Shown: positions 51,905 through 59,923, counted from the first letter of the stretch. The stretch: DNA of 61,461 nucleotides from Thermus hydrothermalis (GCF_022760925.1 NZ_JAKTNT010000016.1:1-61461); one strand, 5' to 3'. Program-made: numbers and translations. Notes: generated by a model from the sequence alone, not told the origin.

Positions 51905-52576
51905 GTGGCCACGGTGCTCCTGGTGGAGGACGAACGGGCGGTGCGGCTTGGGGTCCGCCTGGCCCTGGAGCGGGCCGGGCACCGGGTACTGGAGGCGGAA
52001 AACGCCCACGAGGCCTGGCCCCTCCTTCAGGAGGCGGAAGCGGTGATCCTGGACTGGATGCTTCCCGATGAGCCCGGGATCAAGCTCCTGGAAAGGATGC
52101 GCCAAGGCGCCTTCGCCGAGCTTCCCGTCCTCCTCCTCACCGCCCGCGCCGAGGTGCGGGACCGGGTGGAGGGCCTAAGCCGGGGGGCGGACGACTACCT
52201 GGCCAAGCCCTTCGCCACGGAGGAGCTTCTCGCCCGCCTCGAGGCCCTCCTGCGCCGGGCGGGGAAGCCCAAGCGCTTGAAGCGGGGCCCCCTTCTCCTG
52301 GACCTAGAGCGCATGGAGGCGAGCCTGGAGGGGAAACCCCTTCCCCTCACCCGGCGGGAGTTCGCCCTTTTGGCCTACTTGGCCCAGCATCCGGGCCGGG
52401 TCTACACCCGGGAAGCGCTCTTGGAGGCCGTCTGGGGTCCAGACTACTTTGGCACCCCCAGGACCGTGGACCAGCACATCCTGCAGCTACGGGAAAAGCT
52501 GGGCGAGGACCCCAAAGCCCCCCGCTTTTTGGAAACGGTACGGGGGCTTGGGTACCGCTTCAAGGAGGTGGGGTGA
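51905..52576 (+). CDS. phoB: Response regulator, OmpR/PhoB family
   Basis: This is a 223-residue two-domain regulator. The receiver domain has the acidic pair in VEDE, the phosphorylated Asp50 (VILDWMLPD) and the invariant Lys in YLAKPF near residue 100. A C-terminal OmpR-type winged helix (about 130-223) ends with ETVRGLGYRF. The downstream histidine kinase and phoU make the phosphate-starvation regulator PhoB the best reading, although pstSCAB is 24 kb away. Leaderless-type start; the stop overlaps the kinase start. Confidence 0.9.
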   Translation: MATVLLVEDERAVRLGVRLALERAGHRVLEAENAHEAWPLLQEAEAVILDWMLPDEPGIKLLERMRQGAFAELPVLLLTARAEVRDRVEGLSRGADDYLAKPFATEELLARLEALLRRAGKPKRLKRGPLLLDLERMEASLEGKPLPLTRREFALLAYLAQHPGRVYTREALLEAVWGPDYFGTPRTVDQHILQLREKLGEDPKAPRFLETVRGLGYRFKEVG

Positions 52577-53463
52577 AGGAGTTTTGGGCCGCCTGGGAGG
52601 AGGCCTTGGAAGGCCTCGTCCTGCACCGGGAAAGGCAGGTGGTCTACCTCAACCCCAAGGCGGAGGAGCTTTTGCAGGTGCGCCGGGAAAAGGTGGTGGG
52701 CCGCCCCCTCCTCCTCGCCCTACGGGACCACCGCCTGGAAGCCTTAGCCCTCCACGGGGGGGAAAGGCACCTAGAGGTGCGGGGCCGCCTCCTGAAGGCC
52801 AAGGCCCTCCCGGGAAGGCTCTACCTCTTGGACGAAACGGAGGTGAAGGGAAGGCTAGAGGCCCTCGAGGAGGCCACCCTTACCCTGGCCCACGAGCTCA
52901 GGACCCCCCTGGCGGGGATGGGGCCCCTCCTGGAGGCCCTCACGCCCAGAACCAAGCAGGAAAAGGAGGTCCTGGACCTCCTCAAAGGGGAGGTGGCCCG
53001 CCTCGCCCGCCTGGCGCAAAGCCTTTCCTTCACCCAGCCCGGGCCTAAACGCACCTTTCCCCTTCAGGAGCTCTGGCCCCGCCTGGAAAGGCTTCTCCAG
53101 GAGAAGCTCCAGGGAAGGCGCGTGGAGGTCCACCTCCCCCACACCGCCCACACCGACCCCGACGCCCTCTTCCAGATCCTCTTAAACCTCCTGGAAAACG
53201 CCCTCAAGTACGGCCAAGACCCCATCCGCCTCCTTTCGCACCTAGAGGCGGACCGCCTCCACCTGGAGGTGCGGGATGCGGGCCCACCCCTCCCCGACTA
53301 CGAAACCCTCTTCCTCCCGGGGCGCCGGGGGTTCCAGGGGGGCCTGGGGCAAGGGCTTGGCCTTTACCTGGTGCGCCGCCTGGCTCGAGGCCTCGGAGGA
53401 GAGGCCTACGCAAGGCGGGAAGGGGAAGAGAACGTTTTCGGCGTCCACCTTCCCCTAGACTGA
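52573..53463 (+). CDS. Soluble sensor histidine kinase (PhoR-like)
   Basis: This is a 296-residue histidine kinase with no transmembrane segment. A short PAS-like domain (about 5-90) is followed by the dimerisation helix with phospho-acceptor His107 (LAHELRTPLAG) and a HATPase domain: N-box LLNLLENALKYG, G1 VRDAGPPLP and G2 GGLGQGLGLYLV. PhoR of enterics is membrane-bound; this one must sense in the cytoplasm, perhaps through PhoU, whose gene follows. It starts with GTG overlapping the phoB stop. Confidence 0.88.
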   Translation: MKEFWAAWEEALEGLVLHRERQVVYLNPKAEELLQVRREKVVGRPLLLALRDHRLEALALHGGERHLEVRGRLLKAKALPGRLYLLDETEVKGRLEALEEATLTLAHELRTPLAGMGPLLEALTPRTKQEKEVLDLLKGEVARLARLAQSLSFTQPGPKRTFPLQELWPRLERLLQEKLQGRRVEVHLPHTAHTDPDALFQILLNLLENALKYGQDPIRLLSHLEADRLHLEVRDAGPPLPDYETLFLPGRRGFQGGLGQGLGLYLVRRLARGLGGEAYARREGEENVFGVHLPLD

Positions 53464-53478
53464 AGCGAGGAGGAACCC

Positions 53479-54141
53479 ATGCGGGAAGCCCTAGACCGAG
53501 CGCTCAACCAGCTTCTGGAAGAAACCTTGAGGATGCTCTCCTTGGTGCGGGAGATGACCCAGGAAGCCACCGAGGCCCTGGTCCAGCAGGACGCCGCCCG
53601 GGCCCAGGCGGTCATCGCCAAGGACAAAGAGGTGGACGAGCTGGAGCTCAAGATTGAAAACCAGGCCATCGCCGTCATCGCCCGCCACCAGCCCGTGGCC
53701 ACGGACCTCAGGCTGATCTTCACCATCATTAAGGCCCTCACCGACCTGGAACGGGCGGGGGACTACGCCATGCACGTGGCGGAAGACGCCCTTCTCCTGA
53801 GCAAAGAGCCCCCCTTGAAGCGCTACGTGACCCTGCCGGAGATGGGCAGGCGCCTTTTGGAGATGATGGACACCCTGGGCAGGAGCGTGGCCGAGCGGGA
53901 CACCGCTTTGGCCCGCAAGGTCCTGGAACTGGACGACCAGGTGGACGGGCTCTACGAGGAGGTAACCCGGGAGCTCATCACCTACATGATGGAAGACCCT
54001 CGGACCATCACCAAGGCCCTCACCCTCATGCGGGTGGCCCGCAGCTACGAGCGGCTTGGGGACCATTTGGAGAACGTGGCGGAGCGGGTCATCTACTGGC
54101 TCACGGGGGAGGTCTACAAGGCCCCGGAGGACGTTTACTAA
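53479..54141 (+). CDS. phoU: Phosphate signalling protein PhoU
   Basis: PhoU links the Pst transporter to the PhoR-PhoB system and lowers phosphate uptake. The 220-residue chain is two three-helix bundles. Metal-binding PhoU signatures are recognisable (KDKEVDELELKIE in the first half, ELDDQVDGLYEEV in the second; RVARSYERLGDHLENVAE near the end). It has a GAGGAGGAACCC ribosome site and is the third gene of the phoB-phoR-phoU unit, not of pst. Confidence 0.95.
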   Translation: MREALDRALNQLLEETLRMLSLVREMTQEATEALVQQDAARAQAVIAKDKEVDELELKIENQAIAVIARHQPVATDLRLIFTIIKALTDLERAGDYAMHVAEDALLLSKEPPLKRYVTLPEMGRRLLEMMDTLGRSVAERDTALARKVLELDDQVDGLYEEVTRELITYMMEDPRTITKALTLMRVARSYERLGDHLENVAERVIYWLTGEVYKAPEDVY

Positions 54142-54142
54142 C

Positions 54143-54484
54143 ATGGCCCGCACCCAAGACCCAGAGGCGGTGCTGGGAGCCATCGCCCTTTGGCCCGAGC
54201 CCGACCGCTCCTTGGCCCTCCGCCTCCACGCCCTCGTCCAGGAAGCGGCCCCCCACCTCACCCTGCGGCTTTGGTACGGCATGCCGGCCTACGCCCTCAA
54301 GGACAAGGTGGTCTGCTTCTTCCAGCCCGCCCACCGCTTCCAGACCCGCTACGCCACCTTGGGCTTCACCGACCAGGCCCGGTTGGACCAGGGCAAGATG
54401 TGGCCCGTGGCCTTCGCCCTAAAGGAACTGGGCCTCGAGGAGGAGGCCCAGGTCCGAGCCCTCCTGCGCCGAGCCGTGGGCTAA
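54143..54484 (+). CDS. DUF1801-family protein
   Basis: This is a 113-residue protein with the DUF1801 (YdhG-like) pattern: RLWYGMPAYALKDKVVCFF, followed by RYATLGF and a lysine/acid-rich end. Members have a beta-barrel fold of unknown function. It begins 1 base after the phoU stop and may be co-transcribed with phoBRU. It converges on prfB with a 4-bp overlap. A role in phosphate control is not supported by sequence. Confidence 0.82.
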   Translation: MARTQDPEAVLGAIALWPEPDRSLALRLHALVQEAAPHLTLRLWYGMPAYALKDKVVCFFQPAHRFQTRYATLGFTDQARLDQGKMWPVAFALKELGLEEEAQVRALLRRAVG

Positions 54485-55579
54485 TCCGCCTCCACCTCCT
54501 CCGCCGTCTGGCGGCGGCCCGCCTTCCACTCAAGCCCCGCCCAGATGAAGTCCAAGAGGTCCCCGTCCAGGACGTTTTGCGGGTCAAAGCGCATGAGCCC
54601 CGTGCGGTGGTCCTTCACGTACTGCTTGTCCAAGACGTAGCTTCGGATCTGGCTTCCCCACTCAATGGGCCGCACCTCGCCCTTCAGCTTCCTTAGCTCC
54701 TCCTGCTTCTTCTTCCACTCCAGCTCAAAAAGCCGGGAGCGGAGGACCTTCATGGCCAGCTCCTTGTTCTTGATCTGGCTCCGGGTGGCCTGGCAGGTGA
54801 CGGTGATCCCCGTGGGCAGGTGGACGATGCGCACCGCTGAGTCCGTGGTGTTCACCCCTTGGCCCCCGTGGCCTTGGGAGCGGAAGACGTCAATGCGCAG
54901 GTCCTCGGGGCGGATCACCACCTCCACCGTCTCGTCCACCTCCGGCATCACCTCCACCCCGGCGAAGGAGGTGTGGCGGCGGCCCGAGGCGTCAAAGGGG
55001 GAGGGGCGCACCAGGCGGTGGACCCCCGCCTCGGGGGAAAAAAGGCCGTAGGCGTTTTCCCCCTTGACCAGGATCTGGGCGTAGTCAATCCCCGCCTCCG
55101 CCCCCGGCACGAGGTCCACCACCTCCACCTGGAAGCCCTGGCGCTCGGCGAAGCGGGTGTACATCCTTAAGAGCATCTCCGCCCAGTCGCAGGCCTCCGT
55201 GCCCCCTGCCCCGGGCTGGATGGTGAGGATGGCGTTCTTCTCGGCGTGGGGGAAGGCGAGGAGGGTTTCGTGGTAGAGCTCCTCTAGCTTCCTGGCCGCT
55301 TCCTCCAGCTCGGGCCTCAGGGCCTCCCGCTCCTCGGCAGGAAACTCCTCCCAAAGCTCCAGGAGGCCCTGGAGGTCGCTTTCCAGGTTGCGGAAGGTGT
55401 CCACCACCCGCCGATGGCGGGCCGCCTCCTGGCTTACCCGCCGGGCTTCTTCCGGGTTCTGCCAAAGGGTGGGGTCCTCGAGGCGCTGGTCTAGCTCTTT
55501 CAGTCGGGCTTCCTTCCCGGGGATGTCAAAGATACCCCCGGAGGCTCTCTAGGCGTTTGGCGAGGAGGTCCAGGTCCAT
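54481..55579 (-). CDS. prfB: Peptide chain release factor 2 with programmed +1 frameshift
   Basis: RF2 reads UGA and UAA stop codons. Translation starts at ATG 55579 and gives 17 residues up to an in-frame TGA (55528-55526). The ribosome must skip one base at CTT-TGA-C to continue to 54481, giving about 365 residues. The slippery site and its internal Shine-Dalgarno-like GGGGG match the well-known autoregulatory site. The main part has the peptidyl-release motif GGQ (QGHGGQGVN) and the SPFD codon-recognition motif. A TATACT box (55594-55589) lies 9 nt before the start. Confidence 0.95.
55525..55540 (-). promoter_or_regulatory. RF2 programmed frameshift site
   Basis: The minus strand reads GGGGGTATCTTTGAC: an internal Shine-Dalgarno-like run, the P-site codon CTT, the stop TGA and a following C, as in the classical prfB site. 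Low RF2 slows termination at TGA and favours the +1 shift, so the factor controls its own synthesis. Confidence 0.92.
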
Positions 55580-55609
55580 ACCGCTTTCAGTATAGCGCAA
55601 AGCCTCCTC

Positions 55610-55638
55610 TTGATACTACCTCGCGCAACCTTTATTAT
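55610..55638 (+). promoter_or_regulatory. Promoter of the duplicated-domain protein gene
   Basis: TTGATA (55610-55615), 17 bases, TATTAT (55633-55638), then a GGGAGGT ribosome site and GTG 55660. This is one of the few genes here with a conventional leader. Confidence 0.6.
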
Positions 55639-55659
55639 AAAGAAACGGGAGGTGGTAGC

Positions 55660-56106
55660 GTGGCGTTCAAGGAGCTCGCGCAAGCGCTTCGCCAGGACTA
55701 CCCCCAGGGGCTTCCCGGGGAGCGGGATGCTTTGGTGACCCTTCTCGTCCAGCGGGGCTACCCCCACGCCGAGGCGGCGCACCTGGCCCAGGCCCTCGAG
55801 GCCCAAGGCTACGCCCACTTCCTCCCCGGAGCCAGGAGCCGCTGGTTCTTCACGGAAAAGCCCCTGAACCTCCAGGCCCTGATGCGGGCCTTGGACCAGG
55901 AGTACCGGGAGTTCGTGGGCGAAGGGGACGAGGAGGAAGAGGCCCTCGCCTTTCTCGCCGCCCAGGTGGAAGGGGACCGGGCGGTGGCCCGGGAGGTGCT
56001 GGAGGCCCTCCGCCTTGCGGGCTACGTGGAAAGCGCCTACAGCCCCGAGCTAGAAAGGAACCGGCTCTTCTTCCGGTTCCCCGAAGCCTTAAGGGTTTGG
56101 GGCTAG
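55660..56106 (+). CDS. Unknown 148-residue protein made of two similar halves
   Basis: I do not recognise a family. The two halves resemble each other: residues about 5-66 (ALRQDY ... ALVTLLVQ ... LAQALEAQGY ... RSRWFF) and about 76-140 (ALDQEY ... ALAFLAAQ ... VLEALRLAGY ... RNRLFF), suggesting an internal duplication of a roughly 60-residue helical unit ending in a beta hairpin, perhaps winged-helix-like. It has no signal peptide or membrane segment. It has its own good promoter and overlaps convergent murA by 4 bp. Confidence 0.72.
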   Translation: MAFKELAQALRQDYPQGLPGERDALVTLLVQRGYPHAEAAHLAQALEAQGYAHFLPGARSRWFFTEKPLNLQALMRALDQEYREFVGEGDEEEEALAFLAAQVEGDRAVAREVLEALRLAGYVESAYSPELERNRLFFRFPEALRVWG

Positions 56107-57365
56107 TCCGCCGCCTGGGCCAAAGCCATCTCCGCCACGCCCACCCGGGCCCCCAGGGCCTTTAGGCGCTCCTCCAGGTGCTCGTACCCCCGCTCCAGGA
56201 AGTAGACCCCTTCAATCTCCGTAACCCCTTCTGCGCTCAGGGCCGCCACCACCAAAGCCCCGCCAGCCCGGATGTCCAGGGCCTTCACCTGGGCCCCGTG
56301 GAGGCGCCGGCCATTTACCAAGAGCGTCCGGTCCCTTAGGTAAAGCTCTGCCCCCATGCGCGCCAGCTCCCCCACGTGGGTGAAGCGGTCGGGGTAAACC
56401 CGGTCGCTCACGGCGCTTTGCCCGGGCACCGTGGCCAGGTAGGCGGTCACGATGGGTTGCAGGTCCGTGGGGAAACCGGGGTACTCCCGGGCCTCCACGG
56501 AAAAGGGCGAAGGCTCCGGGGTAGCGGCGAAGCGGATCCAGTCCTGCCCCACCTCCAAATGGTGCCCAGCCTGACGGAGCTTGTCCAAAAGAGCGTCCAG
56601 GTGGTCGGGGCGCACTTCCCGCAGGGTGATGGACCCCCGGGTAGCCGCCGCCGCCAGGAGGTAGGTGCCGGCCTCTATGCGGTCCGGGATGATGCGGTAG
56701 CGCCCTCCCTTAAGGCGGCTTGCCCCTTTGACGTGCAGGATAGCGCTCCCCAGGCCCCTCACCTCCACCCCTAGCATGGAGAGGAAACGCCCGAGGTCCT
56801 CTATCTCCGGTTCCATGGCCGCCTGGACCAAGGTGGCCTCGCCGCCTAGGGCCACGGCCAGCATGGCTTGCTCCGTCCCCCCCACCGTGGGCAGGTCAAA
56901 GACCACCCGCCCCGAGAGGGGGCGGAGGCGCCGGGCGTAGAAGGTCCCCTCCTCCTCCACCACCTCGGCCCCCAAGGCCCGGAGGGCCTTCACGTGCTGG
57001 TCCACGGGGCGGGCGCCAAAGGCACACCCTCCGGGCAAGGAAATCCTCCCCTCCCCTGCCCGGGCCACGAGGGCGCCCCAGACGATGAAACTCGCCCGCA
57101 TCTGCCCCACCAGCTCGTAAGGGGCGTGGATGTTCCGGATCTCGGGGGTATGGAGGTGCAGGGTGCGCCCTTCCCACTCGTAATGGGTCCCCAGGTGGGC
57201 GAGGAGCTCCAGCATCACCTCCACGTCCCGAAGCCTGGGCACCTCCACCAGGGTGACGGGCTCTGGGGTGAGGAGGCTTGCCGCCAGGATGGGCAAAGCG
57301 GCATTCTTGGCGGGGTAGACCCGCAACTCCCCGGACAGAGGGGAGCCCCCTTCAATCCGCAGCAT
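56103..57365 (-). CDS. murA: UDP-N-acetylglucosamine 1-carboxyvinyltransferase
   Basis: MurA catalyses the first committed step of peptidoglycan synthesis. The 420-residue protein keeps Lys20-Asn21 (PAKNAALP) and the loop cysteine Cys114 in GGCAFGARP, the residue attacked by fosfomycin. ATG 57365 follows GGGGAGGAGCAGG; upstream in-frame starts would include the promoter. A consensus promoter and a hairpin-forming inverted repeat lie in front. It is divergent from a small regulator-like gene. Confidence 0.96.
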   Translation of the reverse strand: MLRIEGGSPLSGELRVYPAKNAALPILAASLLTPEPVTLVEVPRLRDVEVMLELLAHLGTHYEWEGRTLHLHTPEIRNIHAPYELVGQMRASFIVWGALVARAGEGRISLPGGCAFGARPVDQHVKALRALGAEVVEEEGTFYARRLRPLSGRVVFDLPTVGGTEQAMLAVALGGEATLVQAAMEPEIEDLGRFLSMLGVEVRGLGSAILHVKGASRLKGGRYRIIPDRIEAGTYLLAAAATRGSITLREVRPDHLDALLDKLRQAGHHLEVGQDWIRFAATPEPSPFSVEAREYPGFPTDLQPIVTAYLATVPGQSAVSDRVYPDRFTHVGELARMGAELYLRDRTLLVNGRRLHGAQVKALDIRAGGALVVAALSAEGVTEIEGVYFLERGYEHLEERLKALGARVGVAEMALAQAAD

Positions 57366-57384
57366 CCTGCTCCTCCCCGTGTCC

Positions 57385-57401
57385 GTGAGCATCATACTCA
57401 C
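57385..57401. promoter_or_regulatory. Inverted repeat in the murA leader
   Basis: GTGAG (57385-57389) and CTCAC (57397-57401) flank 7 bases. It would fall at about +8 to +24 of the murA transcript, so it could be an operator or an RNA hairpin just before the ribosome site. Confidence 0.4.
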
Positions 57402-57414
57402 CTTACTCAAGGAG

Positions 57415-57443
57415 AGGATATACAGGAAAATACCCATTGTCAA
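57415..57443 (-). promoter_or_regulatory. murA: Consensus promoter of murA
   Basis: Minus strand: TTGACA (57443-57438), 17 bases, TATCCT (57420-57415). Transcription would start near 57408, leaving a leader of about 43 nt. Confidence 0.72.
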
Positions 57444-57466
57444 GGGGATGCGGTTTTTGCTACACT
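57437..57466 (+). promoter_or_regulatory. Promoter of the small regulator gene, sharing its -35 with murA
   Basis: Plus strand: TTGTCA (57437-57442), 18 bases, TACACT (57461-57466). Five of its six -35 bases are also the murA -35, read on the other strand. Confidence 0.6.
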
Positions 57467-57483
57467 ACCCGCCAAGGAGCGGT

Positions 57484-57705
57484 ATGCCCAAGAAGGAGAA
57501 AAAACGGCTGCAGGTGGTCATTTCCGAGGAGCAGGACGCCCTCTTGACCCGGGCGGCCTACGCCCTTTCCAGCCCCGAGCGCCTGGTTTCCAAGTCGGAG
57601 GTGGTGCGCCTGGCCATCGCCAAAATCGTCCAAGAGCTGGAGGAGGGCAAGGAGGAGTTGGCCGAGCTCCTGAAGCGCCTGGAACCCGAGGAAGAAACCC
57701 CCTAA
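57484..57705 (+). CDS. Putative ribbon-helix-helix DNA-binding protein
   Basis: This is a 73-residue protein: a basic start (PKKEKKR), a beta strand (LQVVIS), then two helices (EEQDALLTRAAYALS and VSKSEVVRLAIAKIVQELEE), followed by an acidic tail. Strand-helix-helix with a SKSEVVRLAI-type second helix is the pattern of ribbon-helix-helix (CopG/MetJ-like) repressors. AAGGAG precedes ATG 57484. It faces murA across a shared promoter and may regulate that promoter. Its TAA stop forms the start of the kinase gene's -10 box. Confidence 0.68.
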   Translation: MPKKEKKRLQVVISEEQDALLTRAAYALSSPERLVSKSEVVRLAIAKIVQELEEGKEELAELLKRLEPEEETP

Positions 57706-57708
57706 AAT
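57703..57708 (+). promoter_or_regulatory. -10 box overlapping a stop codon (Ser/Thr kinase)
   Basis: TAAAAT begins with the TAA stop of the regulator gene and ends 7 nt before ATG 57716. An ATG at 57707 lies inside the box. Confidence 0.55.
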
Positions 57709-57715
57709 GACCCGG

Positions 57716-59524
57716 ATGCTCCTGGCCGGGCGGTACCGCCTCGAGGCCCCCCTGGGCTCCGGGGGCATGGCCGAGGTCTGGCAAGCCCTGGACGAGCGCT
57801 TGGGGCGCAGGGTGGCGGTCAAGCTCCTCCACCCCCGCGCTCTGCCCCCTGAGCGGGAGCGGTTTCTCCTGGAGGTACGGGCCCTTTCCCGTCTCTTCCA
57901 CCCCGGCATCGTCCAGGTCCTGGACCTAGGGGAGGAAGAGGGGCGGCCCTACTTCGTCATGGAGCTGGTGGAAGGGGGAACCTTTGACCGCCTGGGCCCC
58001 TTTGAGGAGGGGCCGGAAGGGGACCGGATCCTCCTGGCGGCGGCCCAGGTCATGGAGGCCCTGGCCCACCTGCACGCCCAGGGCATCCTCCACCGGGACC
58101 TCACCCCCAAGAACATCCTCCTCACCAAGGAAGGCCAGCCCAAGGTGATGGACTTCGGCCTCGCCTACCTCCTCCAGGAAAGCCGCCACCTGACCCGCAC
58201 GGGCTATACCCTGGGCACCCCCACGTACATGGCCCCGGAGCAGGCTAAGGGCCTCCCCCTCACCCCCAAGGCCGACCTTTACAGCCTGGGGGCGGTCCTC
58301 TATCGCACCCTCACGGGCCGCCCCCCCTTTGAAGGGGAAAACGACCAAGCGGTGCTCTACCAGCACGTGTACGAGGAACCCAAGGCCCCGGAGGCCCTCA
58401 ACCCCGCCATCCCCAAGGGGGTGGGGCAGGCGGTCCTGGGCCTTTTGGCCAAGCATCCCGAGGAGCGCCCCGCCCACCCTGACCTCTTTTATAGCGCCCT
58501 GAGGGAGTTCCAGGCCCTGCGCCTAGCCACGCCCCGGGCGGGTGCCAGCCGCTCCGGCCACTACCCCCTGGCTCCGGACCCCCGGCGGCTTGCCCTCAAG
58601 GGAAAGCTGGACCTAGGGGGCGAGGCCGCCTGGCCGGGAGAGATGGTCCACGCCGGGGGCAGGGTGTACCTGGGGGTGGGGCGGGGCTTGGTGGAGGTGG
58701 ACCTCCTCACGGGAGAGGTGCGCCGGGAAGCCCTCCCCGAAGAGGTCACCGCCCCCCCGGTGGTGCGGGGAGGGGTCTACGTGGGGAGCTGGGACGGGAA
58801 GGTACGCCGCTTCCGCGGCCGCCACCTGGAGTGGAGCCTGGAAACCGGGGCGGAGGTCACCGCCGCCCCTTTGGTCCTGGGCGAGCGGGTCTACGCCGCA
58901 AGCCGCGACGGCACCCTGTACGCCTTTCACAAGGACGCCCCCCTTTTCCGCTTCCGGGCCGGGGGGCACCTTTCCGCAAGCCCCACCTTCTACCGGGGCC
59001 TCCTCTTCGTGGGCTCGGAGGACGGCTGGCTCTACGCCCTGGACCCGGACACGGGAGCCCTCCGCTACAAGGTGCGCACGGGCCCCATCCACGCCCCGGT
59101 GGCGGCGGGGCGCGGGCTCCTTTTCATCCCCACTTGGGAAGGGGAGGTCTACGCCTTTGACCCCTTGAGCCGGGAAACCCTCTGGAATGCGGCGGTGGAG
59201 GGGGAGATCTGGGGAGGCCTCGCCCTGGACGGGGAGCGGGTTTACGTGGCCGCCTGGGATGGGGTCCTCCGGGCCTTGGACGCCGCCACGGGGGAGGAGG
59301 TGTGGAGCCTCGAGGTGGGCAAGGTGACGGCGGGGCTTTCCTACGCCTCAGGGCACGTCTTTTTGGCCACGGAGGAGGGCCGCTTCCTGGCGGTGGACCG
59401 CCGGGGCCAGGTGGTCTTTGAGGCCACGGGCCTGGGGGCGGTGCAGGTGCCCCCTCTTCCCTTGCCGGGAGAGGTGCTGGTGGCGAGCCTTTCCGGCAAG
59501 CTCTACCGCTTCGCCGTAGGATAG
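57716..59524 (+). CDS. Ser/Thr protein kinase with C-terminal PQQ beta-propeller
   Basis: This is a 602-residue Hanks-type kinase. The N-terminal kinase domain (about 1-265) has the glycine loop GSGGMAEV (14-21), Lys36 in VAVK, the catalytic loop HRDLTPKN (126-133; Thr in place of the usual Lys two after Asp128), DFG at 146-148 and GTPTYMAPEQ. From about 290 to the end runs a PQQ/YVTN-type beta-propeller (repeats such as VYVGSWDGKV, VYAASRDGTLYAF, LFVGSEDGWLYALDPDTG). There is no transmembrane helix between them, so the whole protein should be cytoplasmic, recalling Streptomyces AfsK. Confidence 0.9.
   Translation: MLLAGRYRLEAPLGSGGMAEVWQALDERLGRRVAVKLLHPRALPPERERFLLEVRALSRLFHPGIVQVLDLGEEEGRPYFVMELVEGGTFDRLGPFEEGPEGDRILLAAAQVMEALAHLHAQGILHRDLTPKNILLTKEGQPKVMDFGLAYLLQESRHLTRTGYTLGTPTYMAPEQAKGLPLTPKADLYSLGAVLYRTLTGRPPFEGENDQAVLYQHVYEEPKAPEALNPAIPKGVGQAVLGLLAKHPEERPAHPDLFYSALREFQALRLATPRAGASRSGHYPLAPDPRRLALKGKLDLGGEAAWPGEMVHAGGRVYLGVGRGLVEVDLLTGEVRREALPEEVTAPPVVRGGVYVGSWDGKVRRFRGRHLEWSLETGAEVTAAPLVLGERVYAASRDGTLYAFHKDAPLFRFRAGGHLSASPTFYRGLLFVGSEDGWLYALDPDTGALRYKVRTGPIHAPVAAGRGLLFIPTWEGEVYAFDPLSRETLWNAAVEGEIWGGLALDGERVYVAAWDGVLRALDAATGEEVWSLEVGKVTAGLSYASGHVFLATEEGRFLAVDRRGQVVFEATGLGAVQVPPLPLPGEVLVASLSGKLYRFAVG
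59517..59522 (+). promoter_or_regulatory. -10 box of ridA
   Basis: TAGGAT ends on the first base of the kinase stop codon and lies 6 nt before ATG 59529. Confidence 0.45.
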
Positions 59525-59528
59525 GGGC

Positions 59529-59903
59529 ATGGAGGCCATCCACACCGAAGGAGCACCCCAGGCCATCGGTCCCTACAGCCAAGCGGTGCGGGCTTTGGGC
59601 TTGGTGTTTGTTTCCGGCCAGATCCCCCTTACCCCCGAGGGCACCCTGGTGGAGGGGGACATCCGCACGCAGACCGAGCGGGTGATGGAAAACCTGAAGG
59701 CCATCCTCGAGGCGGCGGGCTCGGGGCTTAGCCGGGTGGTCCAGACCACCTGTTTCCTGGCGGACATGGAGGACTTCCCCGGCTTCAACGAGGTCTACGC
59801 CCGCTACTTCGCTCCCCCCTACCCCGCCCGGGCCACGGTGGCGGTCAAGGCCCTGCCCCGGGGGGTACGGGTGGAGGTGGCCTGCGTGGCCCTGGCGGAA
59901 TGA
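59529..59903 (+). CDS. ridA: Rid-family (YjgF/RidA) enamine/imine deaminase
   Basis: This trimeric protein hydrolyses reactive enamines and imines made by PLP enzymes. The 124-residue length is typical. Conserved segments: GPYSQAVRA near residue 14, FVSGQIPLTPEG, the catalytic Arg in PARATVAVKALP (about 99-110), and a Glu near the end (VEVACVA). It follows the kinase gene by 4 bases but may have its own promoter. Confidence 0.94.
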   Translation: MEAIHTEGAPQAIGPYSQAVRALGLVFVSGQIPLTPEGTLVEGDIRTQTERVMENLKAILEAAGSGLSRVVQTTCFLADMEDFPGFNEVYARYFAPPYPARATVAVKALPRGVRVEVACVALAE

Positions 59904-59923
59904 TACGCCCCTGCAAAAAAGCG

